Shown here: positions 1 to 8,502 of the stretch, one piece after another
Layout of the letters: each line of letters starts with the position of its first letter
Numbering within the stretch: position 1 is the stretch's first letter
Source of the DNA: Microscillaceae bacterium
Lineage (GTDB): Bacteria; Bacteroidota; Bacteroidia; Cytophagales; Microscillaceae
Reading direction: 5' to 3'
DNA: 56,166 nt
Assembly: GCA_025455045.1 (NCBI GenBank)
Contig: JALONJ010000003.1
Location: forward strand, 1-56,166
Made by a program: the position numbers and the translations under genes
The notes under the pieces: generated by a model
What the model saw: the letters and a program-made list of their open reading frames with translations, nothing else
Databases searched by the model: none
What the model was told of the DNA's origin: nothing

Positions 1-493
1 AACAGAGGAAGAATAATGTCTTTATCATGAAGGGTAAAACAAAAGAGTGGTCACTGGTTCAAAAATCCAGTTAGCCTAATTAGATGAGGTTAAGTTGAAT
101 ACAGATACCTGAAATCATGGTTAAATGGGTCAAATTTCAGCTATAGATATTTTGTTTGCACAAACTTCAAGGGATTTTTGCTTGTATTTAAATTTCAGCA
201 TCTTAACCATTGAAATTTAGCAATGTGAATTGAATGCAGGCAACTAGAAATTTGGACATTATGTGCGATAAGCACAGTAGCTGTCACTCATGTTGTTTTA
301 GGTTTGTGGTCCAAGTCTCCAAAATATTGGTTGATGATAGAATTTCAGAGTTTTTGCATAGAAAAATATATTAAAGCGTTCGAATCGTGATACTTGATGT
401 ATTGTTCAAACATTTGGCGCCCGTACAGCGTTAAAGTTGTCGGCTTTTAATGCATTAAAAGGAGTGATATAAATAAATGTCACGAGCACGTCA
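1..493. other. Intergenic stretch without recognised gene
   Basis: No open frame of useful length, RNA gene or hairpin with a T-tract is apparent. The sequence is AT-rich and lacks the TGATWATCA core common elsewhere in the window. It could be the remnant of a gene that lies mainly outside the window, but nothing in it supports a call. Confidence 0.5.
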
Positions 494-814
494 CTAGCGC
501 CTGGCAAAGCTAGGACAGCTGTGCTTTATTTCATTGAGGCGCTTGTGTAGCATATGCTCACGAATATTGTGCATCAAATTAGATTTATCTTTATCAAAAT
601 CTAAAATACATTTTTCTTGGTAAATATTTTCTTGGTCTTTAAAAACCATCAGATAGCGTAAGCTGCCTGGTTGTTTTTTAATCGGTGGCTGCTGATAGTT
701 TAGTAGGCTTGATAAATTTCCAATGAATTCAAAATCTTTGACCGATTGAGCCGATAATTTACTGCCTATTCCATAAATGATAGCAATGAATAACAAAATC
801 AAACGAATATTCAT
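494..814 (-). CDS. Small secreted hypothetical protein
   Basis: Encodes 106 residues starting at an ATG (812-814). Residues 1-22 form a typical signal peptide: a short positive start, a hydrophobic core (LILLFIAIIYGIG) and an AQ cleavage site after LSAQ. The mature part is hydrophilic, contains two cysteines and ends in a basic tail. I recognise no domain. It lies on the same strand just downstream of the GLPGLI-family gene, so both may be co-transcribed exported proteins. The phrase MVFKDQENIYQEKCILDF loosely resembles the N-terminal strand region of GLPGLI proteins, so it could be a shortened relative, but this is weak. Export is the only supported statement. Confidence 0.55.
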   Translation of the reverse strand: MNIRLILLFIAIIYGIGSKLSAQSVKDFEFIGNLSSLLNYQQPPIKKQPGSLRYLMVFKDQENIYQEKCILDFDKDKSNLMHNIREHMLHKRLNEIKHSCPSFARR

Positions 815-936
815 AGAAATTAGGTGTTGATAATTACGAATTGAAAATTAGTATAAATATTTGATAATCAAGTAGTTATAAATTCACTCCCTAATTTGTT
901 TGCCTAGTATTGTCAATAAAAACGGTTGCCCAATAA

Positions 937-1728
937 TTATTTATCTTCATCAAATTCCAATCTAAAAATCACGGTCTCTTCACTAGAAGACTCCATACCG
1001 CCTGCCAACAGCCCATCACTGCGTAAAGATTGTTGAATAGCTTTAATTTTTTTGTCTAAAATTTTTACAAACTTATCTCGACTAATAGCATTATGCGTGT
1101 TGGGGCGTTGAATTTGAGAACTAACTTGTTGGGGCATTACCAGTCTATCAAAAAGAATTTTTACCTCTTTGGTTTCATCATAAGCCTCAAGAATTAACCC
1201 CGGCAGCCCCGATAATTTCCAAGGTCCGTGACTGATAGGAATTTCCGGACAAAACCAAGCCGTATAATTGCGCCCTCTAAAACTCCCTTTAGCCAAGTTA
1301 CAAGTCAAAGAACCAAATTTTTTTACTTGGTTAAAGTCAATTTGCCAGTTAATTGTGGGCAGTTTTTCTACTATCGTATATTTTCCAAACCCATCGAGCT
1401 GGATAAACTCTATCAACTCAGGCTGTTCTAAATCTCTAAACCAAGCCAAATTACCGCCTACTACACTTACTACATTGCTGTTATTGGTACTTTTTGAGCG
1501 GAGTGTATCGGCATATCCCACTCTGGTATTAACCGAAAAAGATTTATTACGTTGAAAATATAGCACACAAAACTCATCGGGGCGAGGTTGGTGGCGGGTA
1601 GTATCCCAATCACCAATGATATAATAATACATAACCCCACCTAGCTCACTATTTGAATGATTATTTTGGGCATACGATTGATAAATGCTTATAAAAATAT
1701 GAAAGAATAACAATAATTTTATTGCCAT
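937..1728 (-). CDS. GLPGLI family secreted protein
   Basis: The open frame extends to a TTG at 1764, but I chose the ATG at 1726-1728 because it places a normal signal peptide (MAIKLLLFFHIFISIYQSYA followed by Q) at the very N-terminus. The diagnostic motif is GPWKLSGLPGLILEAYD in the middle of the protein, which names the GLPGLI family (TIGR01200). Around it are the expected Trp- and Tyr-rich strands (YTAWFCPEIPISHGPW). The family is common in Bacteroidota, where members are exported and of unknown function, often in multiple copies. The chain ends normally after an acidic tail (RLEFDEDK). It lies upstream of another small exported protein on the same strand; a degenerate copy of the iterated palindrome lies about 50 bp upstream of the start (near 1781-1799). 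Confidence 0.85.
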   Translation of the reverse strand: MAIKLLLFFHIFISIYQSYAQNNHSNSELGGVMYYYIIGDWDTTRHQPRPDEFCVLYFQRNKSFSVNTRVGYADTLRSKSTNNSNVVSVVGGNLAWFRDLEQPELIEFIQLDGFGKYTIVEKLPTINWQIDFNQVKKFGSLTCNLAKGSFRGRNYTAWFCPEIPISHGPWKLSGLPGLILEAYDETKEVKILFDRLVMPQQVSSQIQRPNTHNAISRDKFVKILDKKIKAIQQSLRSDGLLAGGMESSSEETVIFRLEFDEDK

Positions 1729-1938
1729 TGGTAAGGAATTAGGAGCAAATGATTGAAAACTCAATATTATTTAAGTTATTGGTAATCAATTAGTTATAAA
1801 TTTGAAAGGTTTTTAAACAAAATCAATGTTTGGTAATAAAACTCTAATCAATGAATTATGTTTGAAAAATTAAGTGTTATAAAACATATCTCAAGCGATT
1901 TATTTTATCCCAAACATTGATTTCTCAAATCCACTAAA

Positions 1939-2220
1939 CTATTCTATAACTAAATATTTTGTACACTTCTTTTTAGTTCGTTTAATTGTGAAAATTAACA
2001 AGCGAATTTCTACTGTAGTTTCGACCCACTCAATACACTCTCCACCATCTTTTGAATCATCTTCGTAAAACTCTTGGGCATCACTATCATTGTTTATGAG
2101 CGTGTTTAAATCACTGACGGAGGATTTGATAGGCATTTCTAAGTCAAAGCCTTTAATTTCCGCTACTTCTTGGGATGATGACTTTTCAGAGGCAAAAGCA
2201 ACTGAAGAAATCATTAACAA
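1939..2220 (-). CDS. Small exported acidic protein with unclear start
   Basis: The frame reads 93 residues from a TTG at 2220, with a following ATG at residue 3. Residues LLMISSVAFASEKSS look like the second half of a signal peptide. The same frame stays open upstream and adds IIVFTLT, which would complete the hydrophobic core, but no ATG, GTG or TTG precedes it before an in-frame stop; only ATA codons do. So either a rare start is used, or the original start codon has mutated. The mature part is acidic (DSDAQEFYEDDSKDGGE) with a Cys-containing C-terminus (GGECIEWVETTVEIRLLIFTIKRTKKKC). No known domain. Probably exported if expressed. Confidence 0.45.
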   Translation of the reverse strand: MLMISSVAFASEKSSSQEVAEIKGFDLEMPIKSSVSDLNTLINNDSDAQEFYEDDSKDGGECIEWVETTVEIRLLIFTIKRTKKKCTKYLVIE

Positions 2221-2447
2221 TGTAAGCGTGAATACTATTATTTAAAGTTGAGAATAATAAAATCGAACCCAAATTTAAGCTGATGATTAAGTTGTCGCAA
2301 ATACTTGGAGTTTCTATCGGAGATTTTATTCCAACAGACTCAAGATTAAGCTAATAGATATTATCTATCCGGTTCTGCTTTGTTAACGACTGTGCTTGAC
2401 TTCCATTCAAGCCCAAATATTATATATCTAGGCGTAGAATGAATAAA

Positions 2448-3284
2448 TTACGAATGAACACACTCTCTCACGCCCAAAATCATTGTTTTATCATCGGGTT
2501 CTTGTTTGATTTTTTCATTTCCTTCGTTCAAAAATTTGAGCCATTTTTCTTGAATTTCGCTTGATTTAGCCCCTTTTTTTTGCATTTGTTGGAGGTGATT
2601 GACCAAAGGATTGAAAAAATTGGCAAAAGGCTCATTGGGGTCGAGATATTTTTGCAAAGCCTCGTCCCAAGCATTGCAAACAAACGAATGTCGTTCCATT
2701 CCATCGGTCAAAAGGGCAAATGCTCTATAGGGTTCGCTAATCACCTGACAATCAATGTATTGGCTAGGATTTGTCCAAATATCCGAAGTCAAAAAAACGG
2801 TTTCGTTGGCATACTCTCCTTTGTATGGCTTAAACAATGCCTGCCACTCGCCCGAAGCCCTTTGATAAGCTCCGCGTCCGTCACCGATATGACTCACCAG
2901 CAAGCCTTGAGGCGCAAAAACCAAGACCATCAAAGTAGCCGAGGCTTGAGCTAAATCAATTTTTTGATTTTGACAATATTTTGCCAAATACTCTTTAATC
3001 AAGCGAAATTTTTGCATTGTTACGTCCTGCCAAGTTGCATAATCGGGCAGTTTGGTGGTGACTGTATATTTATCAATCCAAGCCAAAAAAAGGGTAAGTG
3101 CTTCATTTACAATCACTTGTGAAGCCAAATCGGCATAGCTTGCCGAGCCTGCGCCGTCTGATACCACCGCCACGCCCCAACCCGATTTTAAGCCCCGAAA
3201 AGTATATGCATCTTGGCAAGGTAAGCCATTTTTGGAATGACTTGCCCCGGTTGCCGAACCACCCACAATCAGCCAATTTTTCAT
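2448..3284 (-). CDS. PP2C-family Ser/Thr protein phosphatase
   Basis: This 278-residue protein begins at an ATG (3282-3284). It shows the PP2C_2-type arrangement: SKNGLPCQDAY near residue 17 (metal-binding and Arg/Asp start motif of the stand-alone bacterial PP2Cs), VAVVSDGAGSASYAD around residues 37-52 (the DG metal site), then SHIGDGRGAY and FALLTDGMERHSF, the second and third Asp-Gly metal sites. The expected activity is Mn/Mg-dependent removal of phosphate from Ser or Thr, in the cytoplasm. In many bacteria such proteins are encoded next to a kinase and a von Willebrand factor A protein; neither is present here, so its partner is unknown. It stands alone between unrelated secreted proteins. 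Confidence 0.85.
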   Translation of the reverse strand: MKNWLIVGGSATGASHSKNGLPCQDAYTFRGLKSGWGVAVVSDGAGSASYADLASQVIVNEALTLFLAWIDKYTVTTKLPDYATWQDVTMQKFRLIKEYLAKYCQNQKIDLAQASATLMVLVFAPQGLLVSHIGDGRGAYQRASGEWQALFKPYKGEYANETVFLTSDIWTNPSQYIDCQVISEPYRAFALLTDGMERHSFVCNAWDEALQKYLDPNEPFANFFNPLVNHLQQMQKKGAKSSEIQEKWLKFLNEGNEKIKQEPDDKTMILGVRECVHS

Positions 3285-3357
3285 TTGTAAACCAAGTTTA
3301 TATCAAGTTCAAAAATTTATAACTATTTGATAATCAATTTCTTACAAGAAAATTTAG

Positions 3358-3468
3358 ATTCTTTGTCCATTTTCAAGAAATGCTAGTTTTATGCTAAACC
3401 TAAACTCATTTACGCAAGCAGGCTAGACAGCCTGCGTTACAATTTTCCTAAAAAGTGGTGAAGATCGT
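3358..3468 (-). repeat. ~110-bp hairpin repeat family A, copy 1
   Basis: Read on the minus strand this matches the copies at 18367-18480 and 17488-17692: a start like TTCACCACTTTTTAGGAAAA, then TTGTAACGCAGGCTG, a short loop, AGCCTGC, then GTTTAGGTTTAGCATAAAACTAG, and an end TGAAAATGGACAAAGAATC. The ends are imperfect inverted repeats and the middle is a GCAGGC/GCCTGC hairpin. No coding capacity. It lies between the divergent PP2C and acylase genes, next to an iterated-palindrome core at 3328-3336. Confidence 0.75.
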
Positions 3469-3582
3469 CTCAATTGTAAGTTTGTACCATATCTCACCAT
3501 CAAACCATAACACTATCTTACCCGCAAAACAATCCAAACATAAACATTTTTTCGTAGTTTTGATTTTCTAAACTCAAGTTCA

Positions 3583-5658
3583 ATGCAAAAAAGTTTGTCT
3601 CTAGTCATTAGCCTCCTATTCGGCACCGTATCGGCGTTTTGCCAAATCAATCCTGCCAATATTCAAATTGCGCGCGATGTTTGGGGTGTACCGCATATTT
3701 TTGCCCCCACCGATGCCGAAGTCGCGTATGGCTTGGCTTGGGCAAATGCCGAAGACGATTTTGGTTCAATTCAAGAACAACTCTTGGCTTCGCAGAGCAA
3801 ACTTGCCCAAGTAAAAGGCAAAAGCGCGGCAGTTTTGGACGTGATTGCGCACTTAATCGGCTTACGCGAATTGATAGACACTGCCTACCACGCCAAGACC
3901 TTTTCGCCTGATTTTCAGCGAGTTATGCAAGGTTATCTTGCCGGTATCAATGCCTATGCTCGCCAAAACCCCGATAAAGTGTGGCTGAAGGACAGTTTTC
4001 CGATTAGCGAAAAAGATTTGTTGCGAAGTTATGTCTTGGGTTTTGCCTTGTTTACGGGTATGCCCAATGAATTGAGCAAAATTTTGGACGGCAGAATCCA
4101 AAAAGATGAATCCAAAGTAGGCACAGGTTCCAATGCCATTGCCGTCAGTCGGCGGCGCACGACCGACCAAAAAACCTACCTAGCAATCAACTCGCACCAA
4201 CCCCTCGAAGGACCTTTTGCTTGGTACGAAGTCCACCTTCATAGTGAGGAAGGCTGGAATGTATTGGGCGGCACTTTGCCCGGATTCTTAGCAATCGGAC
4301 ACGGAGTAAACGAAAATTTGGGCTGGGCGCATACTGTCAATCACCCCGATTTTACGGACGTTTACCGTTTGGAAATGAATCCCAAAGAAAAATTGCAATA
4401 CAAATTAGACGGTCGATGGGAAACTTTGCAACAACGGACTTTGAAATTGAAAGTAAAAATCGGTTTTTTAAAATTGAGCAAAAAATTCACTTTTTATTGG
4501 AGCAAGTACGGCGCAACGGTCAAAAAAGACGGCAAATTTTACGCTTTGCGGTTTCCGGCAAATTTGCAAATCCAAGCCGCCGAACAACAATATCGAATGA
4601 ACAAAGCCCGCAATTGGGCAGAGTTTCAGCAGGCTCTGGCGATGCAAAAACTTCCTTGTTTCAACATTGTGTATGCTGACCGTGCCGACAACATCTACTA
4701 CCTCAGCAATGGTTTGTTGCCGTATCGCAATCCGCAATACGATTGGCGCAAAGTATTGGCGGGCAATACTTCGGCTACGCTTTGGGAGCCTAAGTATCAC
4801 AAAATCAGTGAGTTACCCCAAGTATTGAACCCCGCTTCGGGCTATGTATTCAATAGCAACAACACTCCCTACAATGCCACCGCCCCTGCCGACAATATCC
4901 GCGCCCAAGACTACGACCCTACGATGGGCTTTATTACTTTTGACAACAATCGAAGCCTGCGAATGCAAGAATTATTTTCCAAATATGACAAAATCAGTTA
5001 TGAAGATTTCAAAACCATTAAGTATGACCTTACTTATCCAAGCAAAATGTATTATTATTTTGCCCAAAATTTGGAAGATGTTTTTCATTTAAACGAAGCG
5101 CAATACCCTGATATTCAGGAGCTTATCCAAATGGTCAAGACTTGGAATCGCCGTTGTGATGCCCAAAGCCCCGAAGCTGGCGTTTTTATGTTGTGCGCCA
5201 ATTTTTTGACCATTAAACTCCGCCAAGAACAACGTGATGTGTATGGCAACCTCCTCACCGAAGCCGAAATCGTAGAAGCGATGCGCCTCACAAAGAGCCA
5301 CTTACAAAAATATTTCAAAACCCTTAAAGTGCCTCTGGGTGAATTACAAAAACATATTCGGGGCAAAAAATCACTGCCAATGCCCGGCGGCTTCGATACC
5401 ATTGCGGCGATGCAGTCGCGTCCTGACCAAAACGGACGATTCAAAACCTACCAAGGTGAGTCTTACATTTCGTTGGTCAAATTTTCGGAGCAAGGCGTAG
5501 AGCTGGAAACTATCAATGCTTATGGAGCTTCGGCAAATCCCGACAGTCCGCACTATACCGACCAAATGGAGTATTATACTCAACAAAAAACCAAAAAAAT
5601 GACCCTCAACAAAGTCGAAGTACTCCAAAACGCCCAAAAAATATACTCGCCTAAGTAA
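3583..5658 (+). CDS. Penicillin acylase family (S45, Ntn-hydrolase) amidase
   Basis: A 691-residue exported enzyme starting at the ATG at 3583, with a signal peptide (SLVISLLFGTVSAF, cleavage near residue 20). The N-terminal half has the family opening RDVWGVPHIFAPTDAEVAYGLAWANAEDDF (residues 31-60). The key site is Gly182-Ser183 in TGSNAIAV: in the S45 family the precursor cleaves itself before this Ser, which becomes the N-terminal nucleophile of the beta chain. LPGFLAIGHGVNENLGWAHT and a later NNTPYNATAP stretch match oxyanion and Asn regions. Substrates of the family are amides such as penicillins, aculeacin or acyl-homoserine lactones; which one is used here cannot be read from sequence. 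Length is normal. Monocistronic, with repeats on both sides. Confidence 0.88.
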   Translation: MQKSLSLVISLLFGTVSAFCQINPANIQIARDVWGVPHIFAPTDAEVAYGLAWANAEDDFGSIQEQLLASQSKLAQVKGKSAAVLDVIAHLIGLRELIDTAYHAKTFSPDFQRVMQGYLAGINAYARQNPDKVWLKDSFPISEKDLLRSYVLGFALFTGMPNELSKILDGRIQKDESKVGTGSNAIAVSRRRTTDQKTYLAINSHQPLEGPFAWYEVHLHSEEGWNVLGGTLPGFLAIGHGVNENLGWAHTVNHPDFTDVYRLEMNPKEKLQYKLDGRWETLQQRTLKLKVKIGFLKLSKKFTFYWSKYGATVKKDGKFYALRFPANLQIQAAEQQYRMNKARNWAEFQQALAMQKLPCFNIVYADRADNIYYLSNGLLPYRNPQYDWRKVLAGNTSATLWEPKYHKISELPQVLNPASGYVFNSNNTPYNATAPADNIRAQDYDPTMGFITFDNNRSLRMQELFSKYDKISYEDFKTIKYDLTYPSKMYYYFAQNLEDVFHLNEAQYPDIQELIQMVKTWNRRCDAQSPEAGVFMLCANFLTIKLRQEQRDVYGNLLTEAEIVEAMRLTKSHLQKYFKTLKVPLGELQKHIRGKKSLPMPGGFDTIAAMQSRPDQNGRFKTYQGESYISLVKFSEQGVELETINAYGASANPDSPHYTDQMEYYTQQKTKKMTLNKVEVLQNAQKIYSPK

Positions 5659-5700
5659 AAATTGCCAAAATTCAAAGTTTTTGGGCGCGATTTCCGGTTT

Positions 5701-5789
5701 TGGCTTGCCCTGAAAATTGTAACGCAGGCTTCTAGTCGGCGCGCAAATAAGTCTAGTTTTTCTATCAAGCCAAAATTTCTGAAAATACT
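5701..5789 (+). repeat. Degenerate hairpin repeat family A, copy 2
   Basis: Downstream of the acylase gene. It keeps the recognisable CCTGAAAATTGTAACGCAGG start and the TCTAG and TTTCTGAAAATA end of the family seen at 3358-3468, 17488-17692 and 18367-18480, but the central hairpin is decayed (GGCTTCTAGTCGGC). Confidence 0.55.
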
Positions 5790-5797
5790 TTTTTTTA

Positions 5798-5822
5798 TAA
5801 CTAATTGATTATCAAATATTTA
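5798..5822. repeat. Iterated palindrome copy 15 bp before a start codon
   Basis: Left arm TAACTAAT is perfect, core TGATTATCA at 5806-5814, right arm slightly degenerate (AATATTTA). It ends six bases before the ATG at 5829, so the element lies in the 5' untranslated region of the membrane-protein gene. Confidence 0.85.
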
Positions 5823-5828
5823 TAAATA

Positions 5829-6638
5829 ATGAATGAAATTATTGCTTATAATCAAAACTATGAATATTTACCCAAGCAAATTTTATCAATAGCCAAAAAT
5901 GTGTCTATGCTAATGATTTATACAATTCCAATTATGTGTATTGTCCCATTAGGAGGAAAATTTGGTATAATGAATATAATCTTAATTTGGGTGTTTGTAT
6001 GGATTTTTGAGATTGGTCTTTTTTCTTACGAATTCACATTGATTAAAAAAATAAGATATTATCAAATTGCTGATAATCAGCTTATTATAAAATATTTTAA
6101 AGATTTTTCCCCTAAAAAAATACTTATTAATCAGATTACTAGGATTGATATTTCAGTTTATAGAGATTGTGCTGAAGTTTCTGTATTTTTTAAAAAAAAT
6201 CAGAAAAATAAAATGCTTGACTTTGAAGTAAATGATTATTCGGCAATCAAAAGTATGGCGATTGAACACAAAATTCCACTTTCAATATTTTATTCTCATT
6301 ATGATACCTTAGCTACAAGTACTTATAGCTTCCCTCATATACGGTGGTTTCAAAAAGAATATACGATTCAAAGAGGTGAGCAACTACCTATTACTAAACC
6401 TGAACTTTTGAATTTATACAATTCTAAATTTTCAATTCAATTTATAGGTTCAAGTGAAGATTATTTTACAGATGATGATTCAATTGTGGATACATTTAGT
6501 TTGGCTTTATCAAGCAATCCTAAAGAGGCAATAGATTTGTATTTAGAAGATGGAGATATTTTAGCAACTACTCACCAAAACAAATTCAAAAAAGCTTTGA
6601 AAGAAATAGCATTACAATTAAAGGCTACAATTGGTTAA
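5829..6638 (+). CDS. Hypothetical two-TM membrane protein, possibly PH-like
   Basis: 269 residues from an ATG at 5829. Two hydrophobic segments sit at about residues 28-46 (MLMIYTIPIMCIVPLGG) and 50-72 (IMNIILIWVFVWIFEIGLF), followed by a soluble domain whose start (RYYQIADNQLIIKYFKDFSPKKILINQITRIDIS) has the strand pattern of bacterial PH-like domains placed after two membrane helices. That family resemblance is an inference from layout, not from a diagnostic motif. The rest is charged with no catalytic signature. The codons for ADNQ at 6071-6079 are a copy of the TGATAATCA core. The gene is strongly AT-rich compared with the acylase before it, which could suggest a different origin or relaxed selection. 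Confidence 0.6.
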   Translation: MNEIIAYNQNYEYLPKQILSIAKNVSMLMIYTIPIMCIVPLGGKFGIMNIILIWVFVWIFEIGLFSYEFTLIKKIRYYQIADNQLIIKYFKDFSPKKILINQITRIDISVYRDCAEVSVFFKKNQKNKMLDFEVNDYSAIKSMAIEHKIPLSIFYSHYDTLATSTYSFPHIRWFQKEYTIQRGEQLPITKPELLNLYNSKFSIQFIGSSEDYFTDDDSIVDTFSLALSSNPKEAIDLYLEDGDILATTHQNKFKKALKEIALQLKATIG

Positions 6639-6722
6639 TTTATAACTTACTGATAATCAGCTTATTACTCTATTCTTCGTCTTGATATTCAATTTGATTA
6701 TTCATTTATCTAACCCAAAAAT

Positions 6723-7196
6723 CTAAAACACCTTACTCAAATCTACTTGAATATGCAAGGTTTTATCTTCCAAAACGGAGTCATCTTTGTAAATCTCGTA
6801 TTTTTGAGGAGAAGTAAACACGTGAATGTTTTTCAAGGCAGGAATGACTAGCCAATACGATTGAACGCCATTTTCAAAATAAATTTTGGCTTTATCTATC
6901 AATTCTTGTAAATTTTGAGTGGGCGATAAAATCTCGATGGCGCAAAAAGGCGGAACGCTTACTTGAACTTCTTCTTCCCAATCATTCAAAACGCCTACCT
7001 TATAAATACTCAAATCAGGAATGATATTATTTTCTTTAAAACATAAAGTTAATTCAGAAAAAACTTCATATAACGCTTCATAATTTGAGGTTATTAAAAA
7101 ATTCAAGCGGGATTGAATACGAGCGTGTTGTTTGCTAGGCATTGGTTTGTTGCGTTCGAGTTCGTAGGCAGATTTTTCAGGGTTTAAAGTTTCCAT
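6723..7196 (-). CDS. Uma2 family (DUF820) restriction-nuclease-fold protein
   Basis: The open frame begins further upstream, but I take the ATG at 7194-7196 (METLNPEKSAYELERNKPMP) as the start because homologues begin close to this point. The protein has the Uma2 core of a PD-(D/E)XK-like nuclease: NIIPDLSIYK (Asp of the motif), PPFCAIEILSPTQ (E-I-L-S-P strand), then KAKIYFENGVQSYWLVIP, where Lys follows the conserved helix. Function of the family is not settled; the fold suggests DNA cleavage. The N-terminal hhExxxG region is reduced to KPMPSKQHARIQSRL, so this is a compact member. It is the first of three Uma2-type genes in the window and the only one on the minus strand. Confidence 0.8.
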   Translation of the reverse strand: METLNPEKSAYELERNKPMPSKQHARIQSRLNFLITSNYEALYEVFSELTLCFKENNIIPDLSIYKVGVLNDWEEEVQVSVPPFCAIEILSPTQNLQELIDKAKIYFENGVQSYWLVIPALKNIHVFTSPQKYEIYKDDSVLEDKTLHIQVDLSKVF

Positions 7197-7292
7197 ATTC
7201 TTGAGATTAATAACCAAATATACGAAATAAAATAAATTTTGGTAATTTACCATCTATTTATTGCCTCAATAGGTTTATGGCGAGAAGAAAAC

Positions 7293-7381
7293 GGGTGCAT
7301 TTCAAATTTACTACCTATGACCCTCTCCTTTGAAGAGGGCTAGGGTGAGGCAATAGAAACGCGTAAATTTGAAATGCACCC
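7293..7381. mobile_element. MITE with 19-bp inverted ends and 8-bp target duplication
   Basis: 89 bp. Left end GGGTGCATTTCAAATTTAC (7293-7311) is the perfect reverse complement of the right end (7363-7381). The element is flanked by the direct repeat AAGAAAAC at 7285-7292 and 7382-7389, as expected for a target-site duplication. The middle carries a GC-rich hairpin (CCCTCTCC and GAAGAGGG) and GGGTGAGGC. No coding capacity, so mobility would need a transposase supplied in trans; none is in this window. A second copy is at 17586-17673. Confidence 0.88.
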
Positions 7382-7559
7382 AAGAAAACTGTATTTTTAG
7401 CAATGGTTTAAAAATAAAATGAACAATTAATAAATATAAACAATTGATAATCAAGGGTTTATATAATTTCTAATTATTAATTCCTAATCCTTTAAAACAG
7501 CCGCTAAGACTGTTTTTGGATTGCTTTCGTTTGTTTAATGGTTTAAAATCTAAATTTCA

Positions 7560-7584
7560 TAACTAACTGATTATCAATTAGTTA
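7560..7584. repeat. Iterated palindrome copy, near perfect
   Basis: Core TGATTATCA at 7568-7576 with both arms intact apart from one base (TAACTAAC on the left). It lies 25 bp beyond the stop codon of the minus-strand hemerythrin gene. Another core is at 7445-7453. Confidence 0.9.
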
Positions 7585-7609
7585 CAATTTAGACGGCTAA
7601 CTCTATTTA

Positions 7610-8386
7610 CTACAAAGCTAGAACGGATTTCTCGAGTTCGAGAGCTTTGGGAAAAAGAATTTCATTTTCGATTTTGGCGTGGTGCTTCAATTCATCCATA
7701 AAACTTCGCAAAGAAGCAACAATCACTCTGGCGTGAACATCTAATTTGGCATTGACAGTCAATTGGTCCATTATTTCTTTGATTTCCGCCATTTCGCCAT
7801 CGTGGTGCTGGTGGGCTTGCGCCAAATGTTGAATAGACAGGCTTGGCAATTTTGCGGAGTCAGTTTTGAGCGATTCGGGATTATTCAATATTTTCTTTAA
7901 AATCAGAATATTACTAAAAACTGTATCTTCTTCCTCGTAGGCGTGTTCGATAAACTCTTGCATAAAATGAGGAAAAATCAGCTTCAAATCTTGCAAATCA
8001 ACCGCCTCATTATCAGGATATTGCTCTATCAAACGCGCCAAATAAGTAAGCCGTTCTTTGATAAATACAAAGTGCATATGTTTGAGGTATTCTACGACCA
8101 ATTCCAAAGGATAATCCATCAAATTGATACCACTTAGTTTTAAATTTGTGTCGGGTTCATTAAAATTACGAATAACCAAATCAGGGTCTAAACCCCGTTG
8201 TTGGCAAATTTCGCCTAGAGTGTTTTCGGAATGTTGGTAAAAATAAATTCCCATAAAATGCAATACCGAAGCCAATTGCGGGTTTTTATCAACTAATTCG
8301 GATAATTTGAGGTTTAACCTTTCCATACGTTTACGCTTATTTTTAGCTACCAAAGTACTCATTCTTGAGCAATAGGCAACTGACAT
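7610..8386 (-). CDS. Hemerythrin-domain protein related to RIC iron-sulfur repair proteins
   Basis: 258 residues from the ATG at 8384-8386; starts at residue 9 or 21 are also possible. The C-terminal part is a hemerythrin HHE domain with iron-ligand candidates in HMHFVFIKERL, FPHFMQEFIEHAYEEED, AQAHQHHDGEM and FMDELKHHAKIENEILFP, giving the His and Glu set of a di-iron site. The N-terminal part (KNPQLASVLHFMGIYFYQHSENTLGEICQQRGLD) aligns with the ScdA/YtfE N-terminal domain (DUF542), but the usual GIDFCCGG is replaced by GIYFYQHSE, so the Cys pair is missing. RIC proteins repair nitrosative or oxidative damage of Fe-S clusters; whether this variant does is uncertain. Stand-alone gene, divergent from polA. 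Confidence 0.8.
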   Translation of the reverse strand: MSVAYCSRMSTLVAKNKRKRMERLNLKLSELVDKNPQLASVLHFMGIYFYQHSENTLGEICQQRGLDPDLVIRNFNEPDTNLKLSGINLMDYPLELVVEYLKHMHFVFIKERLTYLARLIEQYPDNEAVDLQDLKLIFPHFMQEFIEHAYEEEDTVFSNILILKKILNNPESLKTDSAKLPSLSIQHLAQAHQHHDGEMAEIKEIMDQLTVNAKLDVHARVIVASLRSFMDELKHHAKIENEILFPKALELEKSVLAL

Positions 8387-8502
8387 TTATCATTAAATTT
8401 TTGTTGGATGATTTTAGGGTTAAAAATCTCTAAAAAAACTCACTAAAATTCTGATTTTACTTCAAAATTTAGCAATTTAGCAACTCAAATTTGCCAATAA
8501 TT

